From the NCBI RefSeq assembly GCF_020554845.1, contig NZ_JAJCIA010000050.1:1-27465 (forward strand): a stretch of DNA of 27,465 nucleotides, given 5' to 3'. The notes under the pieces are model-generated. The model ran no database searches. It was given only the letters and a program-made list of their open reading frames with translations, and had not been told where the DNA came from. Source of the stretch: Blautia faecis (lineage in GTDB: Bacteria > Bacillota > Clostridia > Lachnospirales > Lachnospiraceae). Position numbers and translations under genes: made by a program. How positions within the stretch are numbered: position 1 is the stretch's first letter; each line of letters opens with the position of its first letter. This document shows positions 16,291 through 23,604 of the stretch, piece after piece.

Positions 16291-17196
16291 CTATTTCACA
16301 CATCCAATCAGCTCATTAATATCTTCCACTTTCTGTCTCTCAAGGAATGCAGCCATACCATCCACAACCTCCTGAGTAGTGTATGGATTGATGAAATTTG
16401 CAGTTCCTACAGATACTGCGGTGGCGCCCGCCATAATAAATTCCAGGGCATCTTCAGCACTTGCAATTCCACCCATTCCGATGATTGGGATCTTCACTGC
16501 ATTTGCCACCTGATAAACCATACGCACTGCCACAGGCTTCACAGCCGGACCGGACATACCGCCTGTTTTATTTGCCAGTGCAAACGTTCTGCGGTTAATA
16601 TCAATCTTCATTCCGGTAATGGTGTTAATAAGGGAAACCACATCTGCACCGCCTGCTTCTGCTGCCCTTGCCATCTCTGTAATATCTGTTACATTAGGAC
16701 TCAGCTTCATAATCACCGGCTGTCTGGCATATTTTTTTACTTCTCTTGTAATGGCCTCCAGAGCCTTGGGATTCTGTCCAAAGGCAATGCCGCCTTCCTT
16801 TACATTCGGGCAGGATACATTGATCTCCAGCATATCTACTGGCTCATTTCCAAGACGTTCCACAACCTCACAGTAGTCCTCTGTGGTCTTTCCGCATACA
16901 TTTACAATGATCTTCGTATCGAATTTCTTCAGAAATGGAATATCTCTCTCACAGAAAACATCGATTCCGGGATTCTGAAGACCGATAGCATTCAGCATTC
17001 CTCCTGTGGTCTCTGCCACACGGGGCGTAGGATTTCCAGGCCACGGCACATTTGCCACGCCTTTTGTCACGACTGCACCAAGATTATTCAGGTCTACAAA
17101 TTCACTGTATTCCGCACCGGAACCAAATGTTCCAGATGCAGTCATTACTGGATTTTTCAGAGTCACTCCTGCAAGATTTACGCTCATTTTGCTCAT
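16291..17196 (-). CDS. pyrD: Dihydroorotate dehydrogenase B, catalytic subunit
   Basis: The class 1B enzyme oxidises dihydroorotate to orotate and passes electrons via PyrK to NAD+. The 301-residue product has the FMN-binding beta/alpha barrel, the active-site Cys in INVSCPNVKEGG, and the C-terminal phosphate site IIGMGGI...AGATAVSVGTA. RBS GGAGG precedes the ATG at 17196, whose codon overlaps the pyrK stop (ATGA), so the two subunits are translationally coupled. The stop codon lies directly at the edge of MITE copy B. Confidence 0.97.
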   Translation of the reverse strand: MSKMSVNLAGVTLKNPVMTASGTFGSGAEYSEFVDLNNLGAVVTKGVANVPWPGNPTPRVAETTGGMLNAIGLQNPGIDVFCERDIPFLKKFDTKIIVNVCGKTTEDYCEVVERLGNEPVDMLEINVSCPNVKEGGIAFGQNPKALEAITREVKKYARQPVIMKLSPNVTDITEMARAAEAGGADVVSLINTITGMKIDINRRTFALANKTGGMSGPAVKPVAVRMVYQVANAVKIPIIGMGGIASAEDALEFIMAGATAVSVGTANFINPYTTQEVVDGMAAFLERQKVEDINELIGCVK

Positions 17197-17975
17197 AACT
17201 CCACCTCCGTACTTCTGAACACCGGGCCGTCTTTACATACGCGCTTATTGTGTACATGAGAATGGGCATCCGTTTCTGTGGACTGGCATACACAGCCAAG
17301 GCAGGCACCGATTCCACAAGCCATGTGCTCTTCCATGGAAACCCAGCAGGAGATTCCCTTCTCCAGTGCATAGGCCTTGATGGCGCGAAGCATAGGCTTA
17401 GGACCACAGGCAAAAATCACGTCTGCTTCCAGGTCATTCTCCCGGATCGCATCCATTACATTTCCTTTGGTTCCGGCAGAGCCGTCTTCTGTTGCAATGT
17501 ATACCTCACCATTTTTTTCAAATTCCTCATTTAAAAACAGCTCATCACGATAGCCAAGAACTGCAATCTTCTTAGCATCCAGCTGCTTCATGGTCTCCAG
17601 CATAGGCGGAACACCGATTCCTCCGCCCATAAGGAATACCTTCCTGCCAGCAGCCTCTTCCAGCGGAAATCCATTTCCAAGAGGTCCAAGAAGTTCAAGC
17701 TGTGCACCTGCATGCAGTCTGGAAAAGCTTTCTGTACCTGTTTTCGGACCTGTTACACGATAGACAAGGCGAAGTGCACCTTTTTCTTTATCAATCTCAC
17801 AAAGACTGATAGGACGTGGCAGCAGTTTGCTTCCATCCTGTGTATAAACGGAAACGAACTGTCCAGGCTTCGCATTCCCTGCAATGGTCTTTGTCTGAAT
17901 CCACATGCTGTAAATGTCTTTTCCAATACATTCCTGGCTGAGGACTGTACAGGTTTCTTTTACCTTTGTACCCAT
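17193..17975 (-). CDS. pyrK: Dihydroorotate dehydrogenase B, electron transfer subunit
   Basis: PyrK carries FAD and a [2Fe-2S] cluster and links PyrD to NAD+. The 260-residue product shows the FAD-binding segment RPISLCEID, the NAD-binding loop LMGGGIGVPPMLE, and a C-terminal cysteine cluster (CGIGACLGCVC plus a later Cys in RVCKDGPVF). The start at 17975 (MGTKVKETC) follows AGGAGGA; an open extension to 18017 overlaps pyrF and is not used. It lies 10 bp after pyrF. Confidence 0.95.
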   Translation of the reverse strand: MGTKVKETCTVLSQECIGKDIYSMWIQTKTIAGNAKPGQFVSVYTQDGSKLLPRPISLCEIDKEKGALRLVYRVTGPKTGTESFSRLHAGAQLELLGPLGNGFPLEEAAGRKVFLMGGGIGVPPMLETMKQLDAKKIAVLGYRDELFLNEEFEKNGEVYIATEDGSAGTKGNVMDAIRENDLEADVIFACGPKPMLRAIKAYALEKGISCWVSMEEHMACGIGACLGCVCQSTETDAHSHVHNKRVCKDGPVFRSTEVEL

Positions 17976-17985
17976 TTTCTTCCTC

Positions 17986-18912
17986 CTAGCGGTTCTCAAG
18001 TGCAGTGCTGATATCAAGAATCATGTCTTTCACTGCCTGACGGGAAGCATCTGCATAGTTCGCTTCACCAAACTTTGCGTATTTCTCCTGCTTGTAAGCT
18101 GCAATAATTCCTCTGGAGGAGTTTACGATAGCACCAAGGCCATCTTTGTTAAAGAAATGTACAAGATCTGCACCCTTACCACCCTGTGCGCCATATCCTG
18201 GTACCAGAATAAAGGTTTTTGGCATAAGTTTTCTTAATACTTTTCCCATTTCCGGATAGGTAGCACCTGCAACTGCGCCTACATAGCTGTAACCGTCTCC
18301 CATAAGCTCATCTCCCCATTTGGCAACTTTCTCGCCTACCCACTCATAGAGAGGACGTTTTTCAATTATTCTGTCCTGGAACTCACCGCTGGACGGATTG
18401 GAGGTCTTAACCAGAACAAAAATTCCTTTTTTCTCTTCTTTACAAACATCCATGAAAGGCTTCACTCCGTCTGTTCCAAGATATGGGTTTACAGTTGCAA
18501 AATCCTCATTAAATGGAACATAAGTCTTGCTTCCTACCTGAACCTTTCCAAGATGTCCGACGGCATAAGCTGCAGATGTGGAACCGATATCACCACGTTT
18601 AATATCTCCAATTACTACAAGGTCTTTTTCCTTGCAATAATCTACAGTACGCTTGTAAGCCATAAGTCCCGGAATTCCAAACTGTTCATACATAGCGATC
18701 TGCGGCTTCACAGCAGGAATCAGATCATATGTGGCATCCACAATTCCTTTATTGTACTGCCAGATTGCTTCTGCAGCACCTTCCAGCGTCTCTCCGAATT
18801 CCTTGAATGCAGCTTCCTGGATCTGCTTCGGAATATAATTCAGCATTGGGTCAAGGCCTACTACAATAGGGGCTCCTGTTTTCTTGATATTGGCAATAAG
18901 TTTGTTGATCAT
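17986..18912 (-). CDS. pyrF: Orotidine 5'-phosphate decarboxylase (long type)
   Basis: PyrF decarboxylates OMP to UMP. The 308-residue product belongs to the longer bacterial subgroup (about 270-310 residues). Motifs are PIVVGLDPML at the N-terminus, the catalytic charge array in VIGDIKRGDIGSTSAAY (Asp-x-Lys-x-x-Asp), and the phosphate site LVPGYGAQGG. The start at 18912 follows AAGGAGG by 9 nt; an open extension to 18996 overlaps the pyrC end and is not used. It sits between pyrC and pyrK. Confidence 0.96.
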   Translation of the reverse strand: MINKLIANIKKTGAPIVVGLDPMLNYIPKQIQEAAFKEFGETLEGAAEAIWQYNKGIVDATYDLIPAVKPQIAMYEQFGIPGLMAYKRTVDYCKEKDLVVIGDIKRGDIGSTSAAYAVGHLGKVQVGSKTYVPFNEDFATVNPYLGTDGVKPFMDVCKEEKKGIFVLVKTSNPSSGEFQDRIIEKRPLYEWVGEKVAKWGDELMGDGYSYVGAVAGATYPEMGKVLRKLMPKTFILVPGYGAQGGKGADLVHFFNKDGLGAIVNSSRGIIAAYKQEKYAKFGEANYADASRQAVKDMILDISTALENR

Positions 18913-18958
18913 GGGTGTTTCCTCCTTAATATGTTTTCCTGGAAATTTCATTTTTTTC

Positions 18959-20254
18959 TTATTTAGCAGCAGAATCCTTGTACGCAATCTTACCATCGCA
19001 AATAGTGTATAGAATCTTTCCTTTCACCTCTTTGCCCTCAAATGGGGTGTTTTTGCCTTTGGAAACAAAGTCTGCTTTGTGAATGGTATATGGATTCTTA
19101 ATGTCCGCGATTATCACATCTGCCGGATGTCCTTTCTGTAAGGTTCCACATGGCAGGTTCAGAATCTGAGCCGGATTGTAACTCATCTTCTCTACAAGCT
19201 GGGAAAGAGTGAGGATTCCAGTCTCTACAAGAGCGGTGTAACTAAGTGCAAAGCTGGTCTCGATTCCCACAATTCCGAAAGCTGCGGTTCTCATGGAACC
19301 GGTTTTGTCTTTCTGGGTGTGTGGGGCATGATCCGTACTGATTACCTGAATGTAGCCCTCCTTCAGACCTTCAATCAGCGCCTCCACATCTTTCCTGGTA
19401 CGGAGAGGCGGATTCATTTTATAGTTTGGATCATCTCTTTCAATATCATCAGATGTGAGTATAAAATGATGGGGGCAAACTTCTGCTGTTACATTCTCAA
19501 TACCTTCTGCCTTTAACATTTTCATCATAATTGCAACACCTTTTGTAGAACAGTGGCAAAGGTGCAGCTTAGCGCCTGTCTCAATGGCAAGCAAAGAATC
19601 TCTTGCTGCAATAGTATCTTCTGTGGAATTGCAGATTCCTGGAAGCCCAAGGCGTTTGGCGTTCTCATCCTCATTCATGCAGCCGTTTCCACGAAGAGAC
19701 ATATCCTCACAGTGATCAAAAATAGGAAGTCCGGCTTTCACGGCTTCTTCCATCGCCTGCTTGCAAAGGCTTGCTTTCATAACAGATTTGCCATCTTCGG
19801 AAAGAACAGGTACTCCCGCTGCTGCCATGCCTGCAATATCAGAAAGCTCCTCCCCAAGTTCTCCCTTTGTCATGGCTCCTGCCTGGAGCACATGAATAGC
19901 GGAAACCTGCGCAGCTTTATTTTTCACATAATTTGCACGGTCAGGGCTGTCAATAACCGGTGTGGTGTTCGGCATCGCCACTACAGTAGTCACACCGCCT
20001 CTTGCAGCTGCATGGGAACCGGTTTCAATGTCTTCCTTCTCCGTCTGTCCAGGATCACGAAAATGTACGTGAAGATCCACAAGGCCTGGCATTACTACCA
20101 GTCCCTTAGCGTCTATAATCTTGTCATCTTTATCCTTTGCTTCCAGCTTCTCTCCCACTTTTTGGATTACGCCGTCGTCCAGATAAACATCCGCAATTTT
20201 ATCAATCTGAGCAGCCGCATCCACAACACGTCCGCCTCGAATCAGAATACCCAT
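18959..20254 (-). CDS. pyrC: Dihydroorotase
   Basis: This class I dihydroorotase cyclises carbamoyl-aspartate to dihydroorotate. The 431-residue amidohydrolase carries the zinc motif DLHVHFRDPGQTEKEDI (His-x-His), a later HCEDMS and the metal Asp in ISTDHAPHT. Length fits class I rather than the shorter E. coli type. The start at 20254 (MGILIRGGRVVD) follows GGGAGAG. It is first in the order pyrC-pyrF-pyrK-pyrD. carA/B and pyrB are not in the window. Confidence 0.96.
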   Translation of the reverse strand: MGILIRGGRVVDAAAQIDKIADVYLDDGVIQKVGEKLEAKDKDDKIIDAKGLVVMPGLVDLHVHFRDPGQTEKEDIETGSHAAARGGVTTVVAMPNTTPVIDSPDRANYVKNKAAQVSAIHVLQAGAMTKGELGEELSDIAGMAAAGVPVLSEDGKSVMKASLCKQAMEEAVKAGLPIFDHCEDMSLRGNGCMNEDENAKRLGLPGICNSTEDTIAARDSLLAIETGAKLHLCHCSTKGVAIMMKMLKAEGIENVTAEVCPHHFILTSDDIERDDPNYKMNPPLRTRKDVEALIEGLKEGYIQVISTDHAPHTQKDKTGSMRTAAFGIVGIETSFALSYTALVETGILTLSQLVEKMSYNPAQILNLPCGTLQKGHPADVIIADIKNPYTIHKADFVSKGKNTPFEGKEVKGKILYTICDGKIAYKDSAAK

Positions 20255-20298
20255 TTGGTTCTCTCCCTTCTGGTATAACGTAAACTTTATCACAACCT

Positions 20299-20327
20299 AT
20301 CATACACGAATTTTTTCATTTAATAAA
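20299..20327 (-). promoter_or_regulatory. Promoter of the pyrC-F-K-D operon
   Basis: Minus-strand -10 TATGAT (20299-20304), 17-bp spacer, weak -35 TTTATT (20322-20327). The leader would be about 40 nt, with no room for a PyrR-type attenuator. The 320-bp gap 20255-20574 holds this promoter, the divergent cspA promoter and the cspA leader; I see no other gene in it. Confidence 0.5.
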
Positions 20328-20404
20328 GAGTTTTTTTCCCTTCCGTCATTTTTCCTTATATCTTCCATCCAATTATATTTTTTGTTGCACAATTTTAATT
20401 ATCC

Positions 20405-20433
20405 TTGACTTTTTTTAGTTCAGGTTATATAAT
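20405..20433 (+). promoter_or_regulatory. Promoter of cspA
   Basis: -35 TTGACT (20405-20410), 17-bp spacer, -10 TATAAT (20428-20433), close to consensus. The transcript would start near 20440, giving a leader of about 135 nt. Confidence 0.85.
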
Positions 20434-20439
20434 CAATCC

Positions 20440-20574
20440 ATGTCGAAGATTATTTAATGTAAAATCACTAGTTTTTAGAGATTATATATTTACATGATAT
20501 AGTCTGTAAAATCTGGTGATTTTTTTCGCCAGAACATCTTTTTAATTTTTTATTTTTTATGGAGGTAACTCAAA
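20440..20574 (+). promoter_or_regulatory. Long cspA leader with two alternative structures
   Basis: AAAATCACTAG (20461-20471) can pair over 11 bp (one G-T) with CTGGTGATTTT (20513-20523). The same right arm can instead form a local hairpin TCTGGTGA/TCGCCAGA (20512-20519 with 20526-20533). The two are mutually exclusive. A U-rich stretch then leads to the RBS GGAGG. Long structured leaders act as cold sensors in several cspA genes; this role is inferred here. Confidence 0.5.
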
Positions 20575-20775
20575 ATGAACAAGGGCACTGTAAAATGGTT
20601 CAACGCTGAAAAAGGTTATGGTTTCATCACAGGAGAAGACGGAGCTGATGTATTCGTACATTTTTCTGCAATCAATGGTGAAGGCTTCAAATCTCTTGAA
20701 GAAGGCCAGGCTGTAACATATGACTTAACAGAAGGCGCTCGCGGAATGCAAGCTGCTAACGTTACTAAGTTATAA
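20575..20775 (+). CDS. cspA: Cold-shock protein (CspA family)
   Basis: A 66-residue single cold-shock domain that binds single-stranded RNA/DNA and acts as an RNA chaperone. It starts [18 protein letters not shown], carries RNP1 (KGYGFIT) and RNP2 (VFVHFSAI), and ends at normal family length. ATGGAGGTAAC lies just before ATG. It is one of only two plus-strand genes in the window, with a strong promoter, a long leader and a strong terminator at 20798-20831. The exact paralogue letter cannot be told from sequence alone. Confidence 0.96.
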   Translation: MNKGTVKWFNAEKGYGFITGEDGADVFVHFSAINGEGFKSLEEGQAVTYDLTEGARGMQAANVTKL

Positions 20776-20797
20776 TTGAAGCAACTGAAGCAGAAAT

Positions 20798-20831
20798 TTC
20801 CCCTCGGAATCATATCCGAGGGGAATTTTTT
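20798..20831 (+). terminator. Terminator of cspA
   Basis: TTCCCCTCGGA and TCCGAGGGGAA form a perfect 11-bp stem with a 6-nt loop, followed by TTTTTT. It begins 22 nt after the cspA stop. Confidence 0.93.
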
Positions 20832-20871
20832 ATGTAATAAGAAATCTCCTCAGAATTTCCTATTATAAAAA

Positions 20872-20970
20872 AATCCCTATCTGGCAGGATTACACTGCAG
20901 CGGAAGGGTAAATATCGCCCAAGACGCCCCACCGTAGGCGGAGAGTCCTGTAGACAGGATTCTTTTTATT
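20872..20970 (+). ncRNA. Orphan riboswitch-like RNA with terminator
   Basis: A terminator hairpin GAGTCCTG/CAGGATTC (20943-20950, 20955-20962) with loop TAGA is followed by TTTTT. Its left arm can equally pair with an upstream CAGGATT (20885-20891), which would enclose a folded domain with small helices GGG/CCC (20906-20908, 20918-20920) and CGCC/GGCG (20925-20928, 20937-20940). This is the terminator/antiterminator design of a riboswitch. However, no plus-strand gene follows for 1.7 kb, and I could not match it to a known riboswitch class. No convincing promoter was found just upstream. Confidence 0.5.
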
Positions 20971-20987
20971 GTTATTATATAAACAAA

Positions 20988-21022
20988 ATGGGGACAGATC
21001 CGAAATCCATCCCCATCTTTTT
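20988..21022. terminator. Bidirectional terminator before the 85-aa membrane gene
   Basis: ATGGGGA (20988-20994) and TCCCCAT (21010-21016) pair with a 15-nt loop. The plus side is followed by CTTTTT, the minus side by TTTTGTTT. It serves the converging transcripts of the orphan RNA and the minus-strand gene at 21069-21326. Confidence 0.75.
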
Positions 21023-21068
21023 AAGCTACCTCAGGCAGTTTTTTCTTATATTTTCTTATATTTCATAC

Positions 21069-21326
21069 TTATTCCGCCTCTGAATCTGCACTAAGTCCAT
21101 TCAGATAAGAATCCAGTGCAGAAGTATCCATAACAGTCTCTGTCGTCACAGTCTCCTGACCTTCTGTAACCTTTCCGTAAACAGAATAACCAATCCAGCA
21201 TACAGCAACCATACACGCAACAAGCGCTGCCAGCTTCTCAATAGTAAGGATCAGTTTCTCCTTTTTCATAATTTTCTCACGGTTTGCTTTTTCTGCTTTA
21301 TAGGCATCTACTTTCTTCTGACTCAT
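21069..21326 (-). CDS. Small single-pass membrane protein, 85 aa
   Basis: The product has a charged Lys-rich N-terminus (about 1-25), one hydrophobic helix (LAALVACMVAVCWIGYSVYG, about residues 32-51) and an acidic, Thr/Ser-rich C-terminal tail that would lie outside the membrane. AAAGGAGA lies 10 nt before the ATG. I do not recognise the family. It looks monocistronic, with a terminator at 20988-21022. A possible -10 TATACT lies upstream with no good -35. Confidence 0.7.
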   Translation of the reverse strand: MSQKKVDAYKAEKANREKIMKKEKLILTIEKLAALVACMVAVCWIGYSVYGKVTEGQETVTTETVMDTSALDSYLNGLSADSEAE

Positions 21327-21395
21327 AGCCGCACGTCTCCTTTGGGATAAAATATCAACTTAGATGAGTATATCATATTTCCCAACAAAATGGAA

Positions 21396-21450
21396 GTATG
21401 TTCACTTACAGTTCACAAAAAACACCTCGCGAAATGTTATCAGTGAATAC
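21396..21450. mobile_element. Decayed MITE-like element copy D
   Basis: Compared with copy A it keeps the left end in worn form (GTATGTTCACT), then GTTCACAAAAAACACCTCGCG, AATGTTATCAGTGAA, and lacks the central hairpins. The ends no longer match the 13-bp inverted repeat and no target duplication can be recognised. It abuts the second palindromic element at 21454. Confidence 0.7.
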
Positions 21451-21453
21451 GCT

Positions 21454-21619
21454 CTAGAGCATGTTTGAAAAAGGCTTTCTGCAAGATGTGCGTCATAATT
21501 TGTGGGAGATTTTGTCCGGATGAGGGCGCCGTAGCGGGCTACGACAATCGAATTCGGACAAAATATACCGCAAAGTGGGGCGTGCAGATTGCGGGAATGA
21601 TTTTTCAAACAGGCTCTAG
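21454..21619. repeat. 166-bp palindromic repeat element next to degV
   Basis: The ends CTAGAGCATGTTTGAAAAA and TTTTTCAAACAGGCTCTAG are inverted repeats of 19 bp with one mismatch. Inside, ATTTTGTCCG pairs with CGGACAAAAT, and CGTAGC-GG-GCTACG forms the tip, so the whole unit can fold into a long imperfect hairpin. It contains no ORF and no clear flanking duplication. It begins 2 bp after the degV stop and could end degV transcripts. It is unrelated in sequence to the MITE family. Confidence 0.75.
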
Positions 21620-21621
21620 CA

Positions 21622-22461
21622 TCAGACAGCTACAATAATTCCTCCATCATTTGCATACATACTGCTGACACCGGCTGTGTCAAGAACCACAATATCAGCC
21701 AGCTTCATCTTCTCCTGGATGGCTTCTTTAAGCATATTTGCTTTCTTCGGGCTGTTGCAGTGGGAAATGGCAAGAATTTTGTTCTCACTGTTTTCTGTCA
21801 CTTCCACAATTTTATCCACCATTTTCACAAGCGCCTTATTCATGCCTCGTGCCTGATCCAGCTGGCAGATCGTCCCCTCCGGAGTAGATCCCATGATCGG
21901 TTTGATCTTAAGGGCTGTTGCCACAAGCGCTTTCACACGGCTGAGGCGGCCATTTTTACGTAAGGTTTCCAGATTCTCCAGCACAAAAAAAGTGTGCTGT
22001 TCTTCAATATATTTATTCACAACGCTGACAACATCCTCAAACGGAAGGCCGGCATCTTCGCACTGTGCAATTTTCATTGCAATCAAAGTCTGCCCGATAG
22101 AAGCAGAACAGGAATTGAAAACATGAATCTGAACGCCTTTTTTCTCCTCATGAAGAAGACTTGCTCCAAGCACTGCACTGTTATAGGAACCACTGAGTTC
22201 AGAGGAAAGAGTAACGCAATATATATGTTCAGCTTCGCAGTCAAATGCCTTTCTGTAGCTCTCAGGCGACGGGCAGGCTGATTTCGGACATTCCGGGCAG
22301 GCGGCAACTTTCTGTAAAAAATCTGCCTGGTTAAATGTCTCATCATCTATTATATTCTCACTTCCAACAGTCAGTGTAAGCGGTACGGAAGCAAATCTTT
22401 CATCCTGTTTCCACTGCTCCAGAAGTTCTCCACAGCTATCTATCACAATTTTATAACTCAA
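21622..22461 (-). CDS. DegV-family fatty-acid-binding protein
   Basis: DegV proteins bind a long-chain fatty acid; in some Firmicutes (FakB) they present it to the kinase FakA for phosphorylation. The 279-residue product has the family layout: MSYKIVIDSCGELL at the N-terminus, the ligand-site segments TLSSELSGSYNSA and FNSCSASIGQ, and an IKPIMGSTPEG segment. The start is TTG at 22461, with AGAGGA 8 nt upstream; no ATG is near. Whether it is a FakB partner is not shown, since no fakA is in the window. It is divergent from the gene at 22655. Confidence 0.92.
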   Translation of the reverse strand: MSYKIVIDSCGELLEQWKQDERFASVPLTLTVGSENIIDDETFNQADFLQKVAACPECPKSACPSPESYRKAFDCEAEHIYCVTLSSELSGSYNSAVLGASLLHEEKKGVQIHVFNSCSASIGQTLIAMKIAQCEDAGLPFEDVVSVVNKYIEEQHTFFVLENLETLRKNGRLSRVKALVATALKIKPIMGSTPEGTICQLDQARGMNKALVKMVDKIVEVTENSENKILAISHCNSPKKANMLKEAIQEKMKLADIVVLDTAGVSSMYANDGGIIVAV

Positions 22462-22513
22462 TTATATCGTCCTCTTTTCCGTAATATGTAGTTTTAAATA
22501 CCACATCTATATT

Positions 22514-22531
22514 AACACATTACTATGTGTT
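22514..22531. promoter_or_regulatory. 18-bp palindrome in the degV / hypothetical-gene divergent region
   Basis: AACACAT-TACT-ATGTGTT, perfect 7-bp arms. It lies about 53 bp upstream of the degV start and upstream of the divergent -10 TATAAT (22571-22576), so one regulator could act on both. No known consensus matches. Confidence 0.4.
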
Positions 22532-22569
22532 TGAAAAGAGTTTTTTCTTCCATTTTCCCCCAAATTGCT

Positions 22570-22649
22570 TTATAATGGTTATTGTTCATCAGCAACTGAT
22601 TTTCATATATTGATGTCGTCGACAGACGACATGCCCTTTAGAAAGGAGG
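22570..22649 (+). ncRNA. Conserved leader RNA, copy 2 (upstream of the 167-aa gene)
   Basis: It matches 14370-14449 (minus strand) over about 80 nt: TATTGT, CAGCAACTGA, TTTCATAT, TTGA, then a hairpin ATGTCGTC-GACA-GACGACAT (22613-22632), then CTTTAGAAAGGAGG. The hairpin stem differs in sequence from copy 1 but sits at the same place. A -10 TATAAT begins the block; no good -35 is seen. Confidence 0.6.
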
Positions 22650-22654
22650 TCCCT

Positions 22655-23158
22655 ATGCTCGCTTTAAAAATCACTGACCAGAAGAATTTTACCAATAAGC
22701 TTTTTCTTGGAGATACCTTCGATCTCTTCTGGCTAAACCAGGCAGAGATCATTACCAGCAATGTTTTTTCCATTGACGGCAAACTCCAAACTGATTTTTT
22801 CGATAATGATGAGCAGGAATTTTTAGCTTCCAGCCACCGTACATTCTCTCTCTGGAAAGAAGTAAAACCATTTTGTTATTCTGTTATCCGTGGAAAAAAA
22901 GCGCCTCTTTCTTTCAAAATCGTGCTTCAGTTTTCTCCGAACAAGACCGCTGCATTATTGCAGAGTTCTGCATTTTCACTTTCTCCCGAACTGATAACAG
23001 GTCTGTATTTGAATCTCCAATATAAGAATAAGACCTTGTTTTGTATTACCGGAACATCTATGAAAACCTTTCTTCCCGGTAAAGAACTGGACCACCTTTG
23101 GGAGCAATATGTGATGGATTTTTTTCATCGCAGCGGATTATCTGTAGAAGAAGTTTAA
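22655..23158 (+). CDS. Hypothetical 167-aa protein (DUF5721-like)
   Basis: A soluble protein beginning MLALKITDQKNFTNKLFLGDTF. The N-terminal segment, followed by EVKPFCYSVIRGKKAPLSFKIVLQFSP and YLNLQY...CITGTSMKTF, is what I remember of DUF5721, a family known mainly from Lachnospiraceae; no function is assigned. No signal peptide or membrane helix. GAAAGGAGG lies 5 nt before ATG. The gene carries conserved leader copy 2 and runs convergently into the Spo0A-C gene, with only 5 bp between the stop codons and no terminator visible there. Confidence 0.8.
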   Translation: MLALKITDQKNFTNKLFLGDTFDLFWLNQAEIITSNVFSIDGKLQTDFFDNDEQEFLASSHRTFSLWKEVKPFCYSVIRGKKAPLSFKIVLQFSPNKTAALLQSSAFSLSPELITGLYLNLQYKNKTLFCITGTSMKTFLPGKELDHLWEQYVMDFFHRSGLSVEEV

Positions 23159-23163
23159 TCCTG

Positions 23164-23553
23164 TCAGAATAGGTTCTCCATTAATTTTCCAATAGAGTTA
23201 TTCTGGCATTCCACGTCTGGAACCTTGCTTTCTTTTTCATCTCCCAGATAAAAGGCGATCATATCTACAAATTCACTGTTGGTAGGTCTGTATTCCAGAG
23301 GATATCCGGCAATCTCTTCCAGTCTTTCCCGATGATTTTCCCAACATACATTTACAATTGTACGAATATCATGCTCAATATTAGATGGCTTGGATTTAAA
23401 TTTCTTTGCAAGCCTTGGATAAATATCTTTTGTGATCTTCATTGGTCTTTCCTGAAATTCCATTGTCATGCGTATGGCTTCCGCCACAAAATAATATCCT
23501 TTATATTTCGATGTCGCACCAAGTTTGCGTATCGTGCCGTATACCTCTCTCAT
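23164..23553 (-). CDS. Stand-alone Spo0A C-terminal DNA-binding domain protein
   Basis: A 129-residue protein that consists almost only of the Spo0A effector domain. The helix-turn-helix region reads YPRLAKKFKSKPSNIEHDIRTIVNVCWE, close to the Spo0A recognition region, and PTNSEFVDMIAFYL matches its C-terminal helix. There is no receiver domain, so it cannot be controlled by phosphorylation in the usual way. It might bind 0A-like boxes constitutively or modulate Spo0A. The start at 23553 (MREVYG) follows GGGAGGGAC. The last roughly 20 residues (DEKESKVPDVECQNNS...) are an extra polar tail. The target is unknown. Confidence 0.85.
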   Translation of the reverse strand: MREVYGTIRKLGATSKYKGYYFVAEAIRMTMEFQERPMKITKDIYPRLAKKFKSKPSNIEHDIRTIVNVCWENHRERLEEIAGYPLEYRPTNSEFVDMIAFYLGDEKESKVPDVECQNNSIGKLMENLF

Positions 23554-23582
23554 TTTTGTCCCTCCCACAATAAGTTATACTT

Positions 23583-23604
23583 CTGATTCTGCATCTGCAG
23601 TCAG
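23583..23604 (-). other. Hairpin in the leader of the Spo0A-C gene
   Basis: CTGA and TCAG enclose CTGCA-TC-TGCAG, 30 bp upstream of the start codon. No U-tract follows, so it is a leader structure or protein site. The AT-rich rest of the 23554-23759 gap shows only a weak -10 (TATTAT) and no 0A box. Confidence 0.35.

Noticed and set aside
20255..20298. Possible PyrR-type attenuator before pyrC
   Set aside because: The leader is too short, and no terminator or PyrR-loop sequence is present.
20903..20940. Resemblance of the orphan RNA to a cobalamin riboswitch core (GGAA, hairpin, C-rich segment, ACCGTA)
   Set aside because: The order is vaguely similar, but the conserved cobalamin boxes and the long 5' domain are missing. 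Too little to assign the class.
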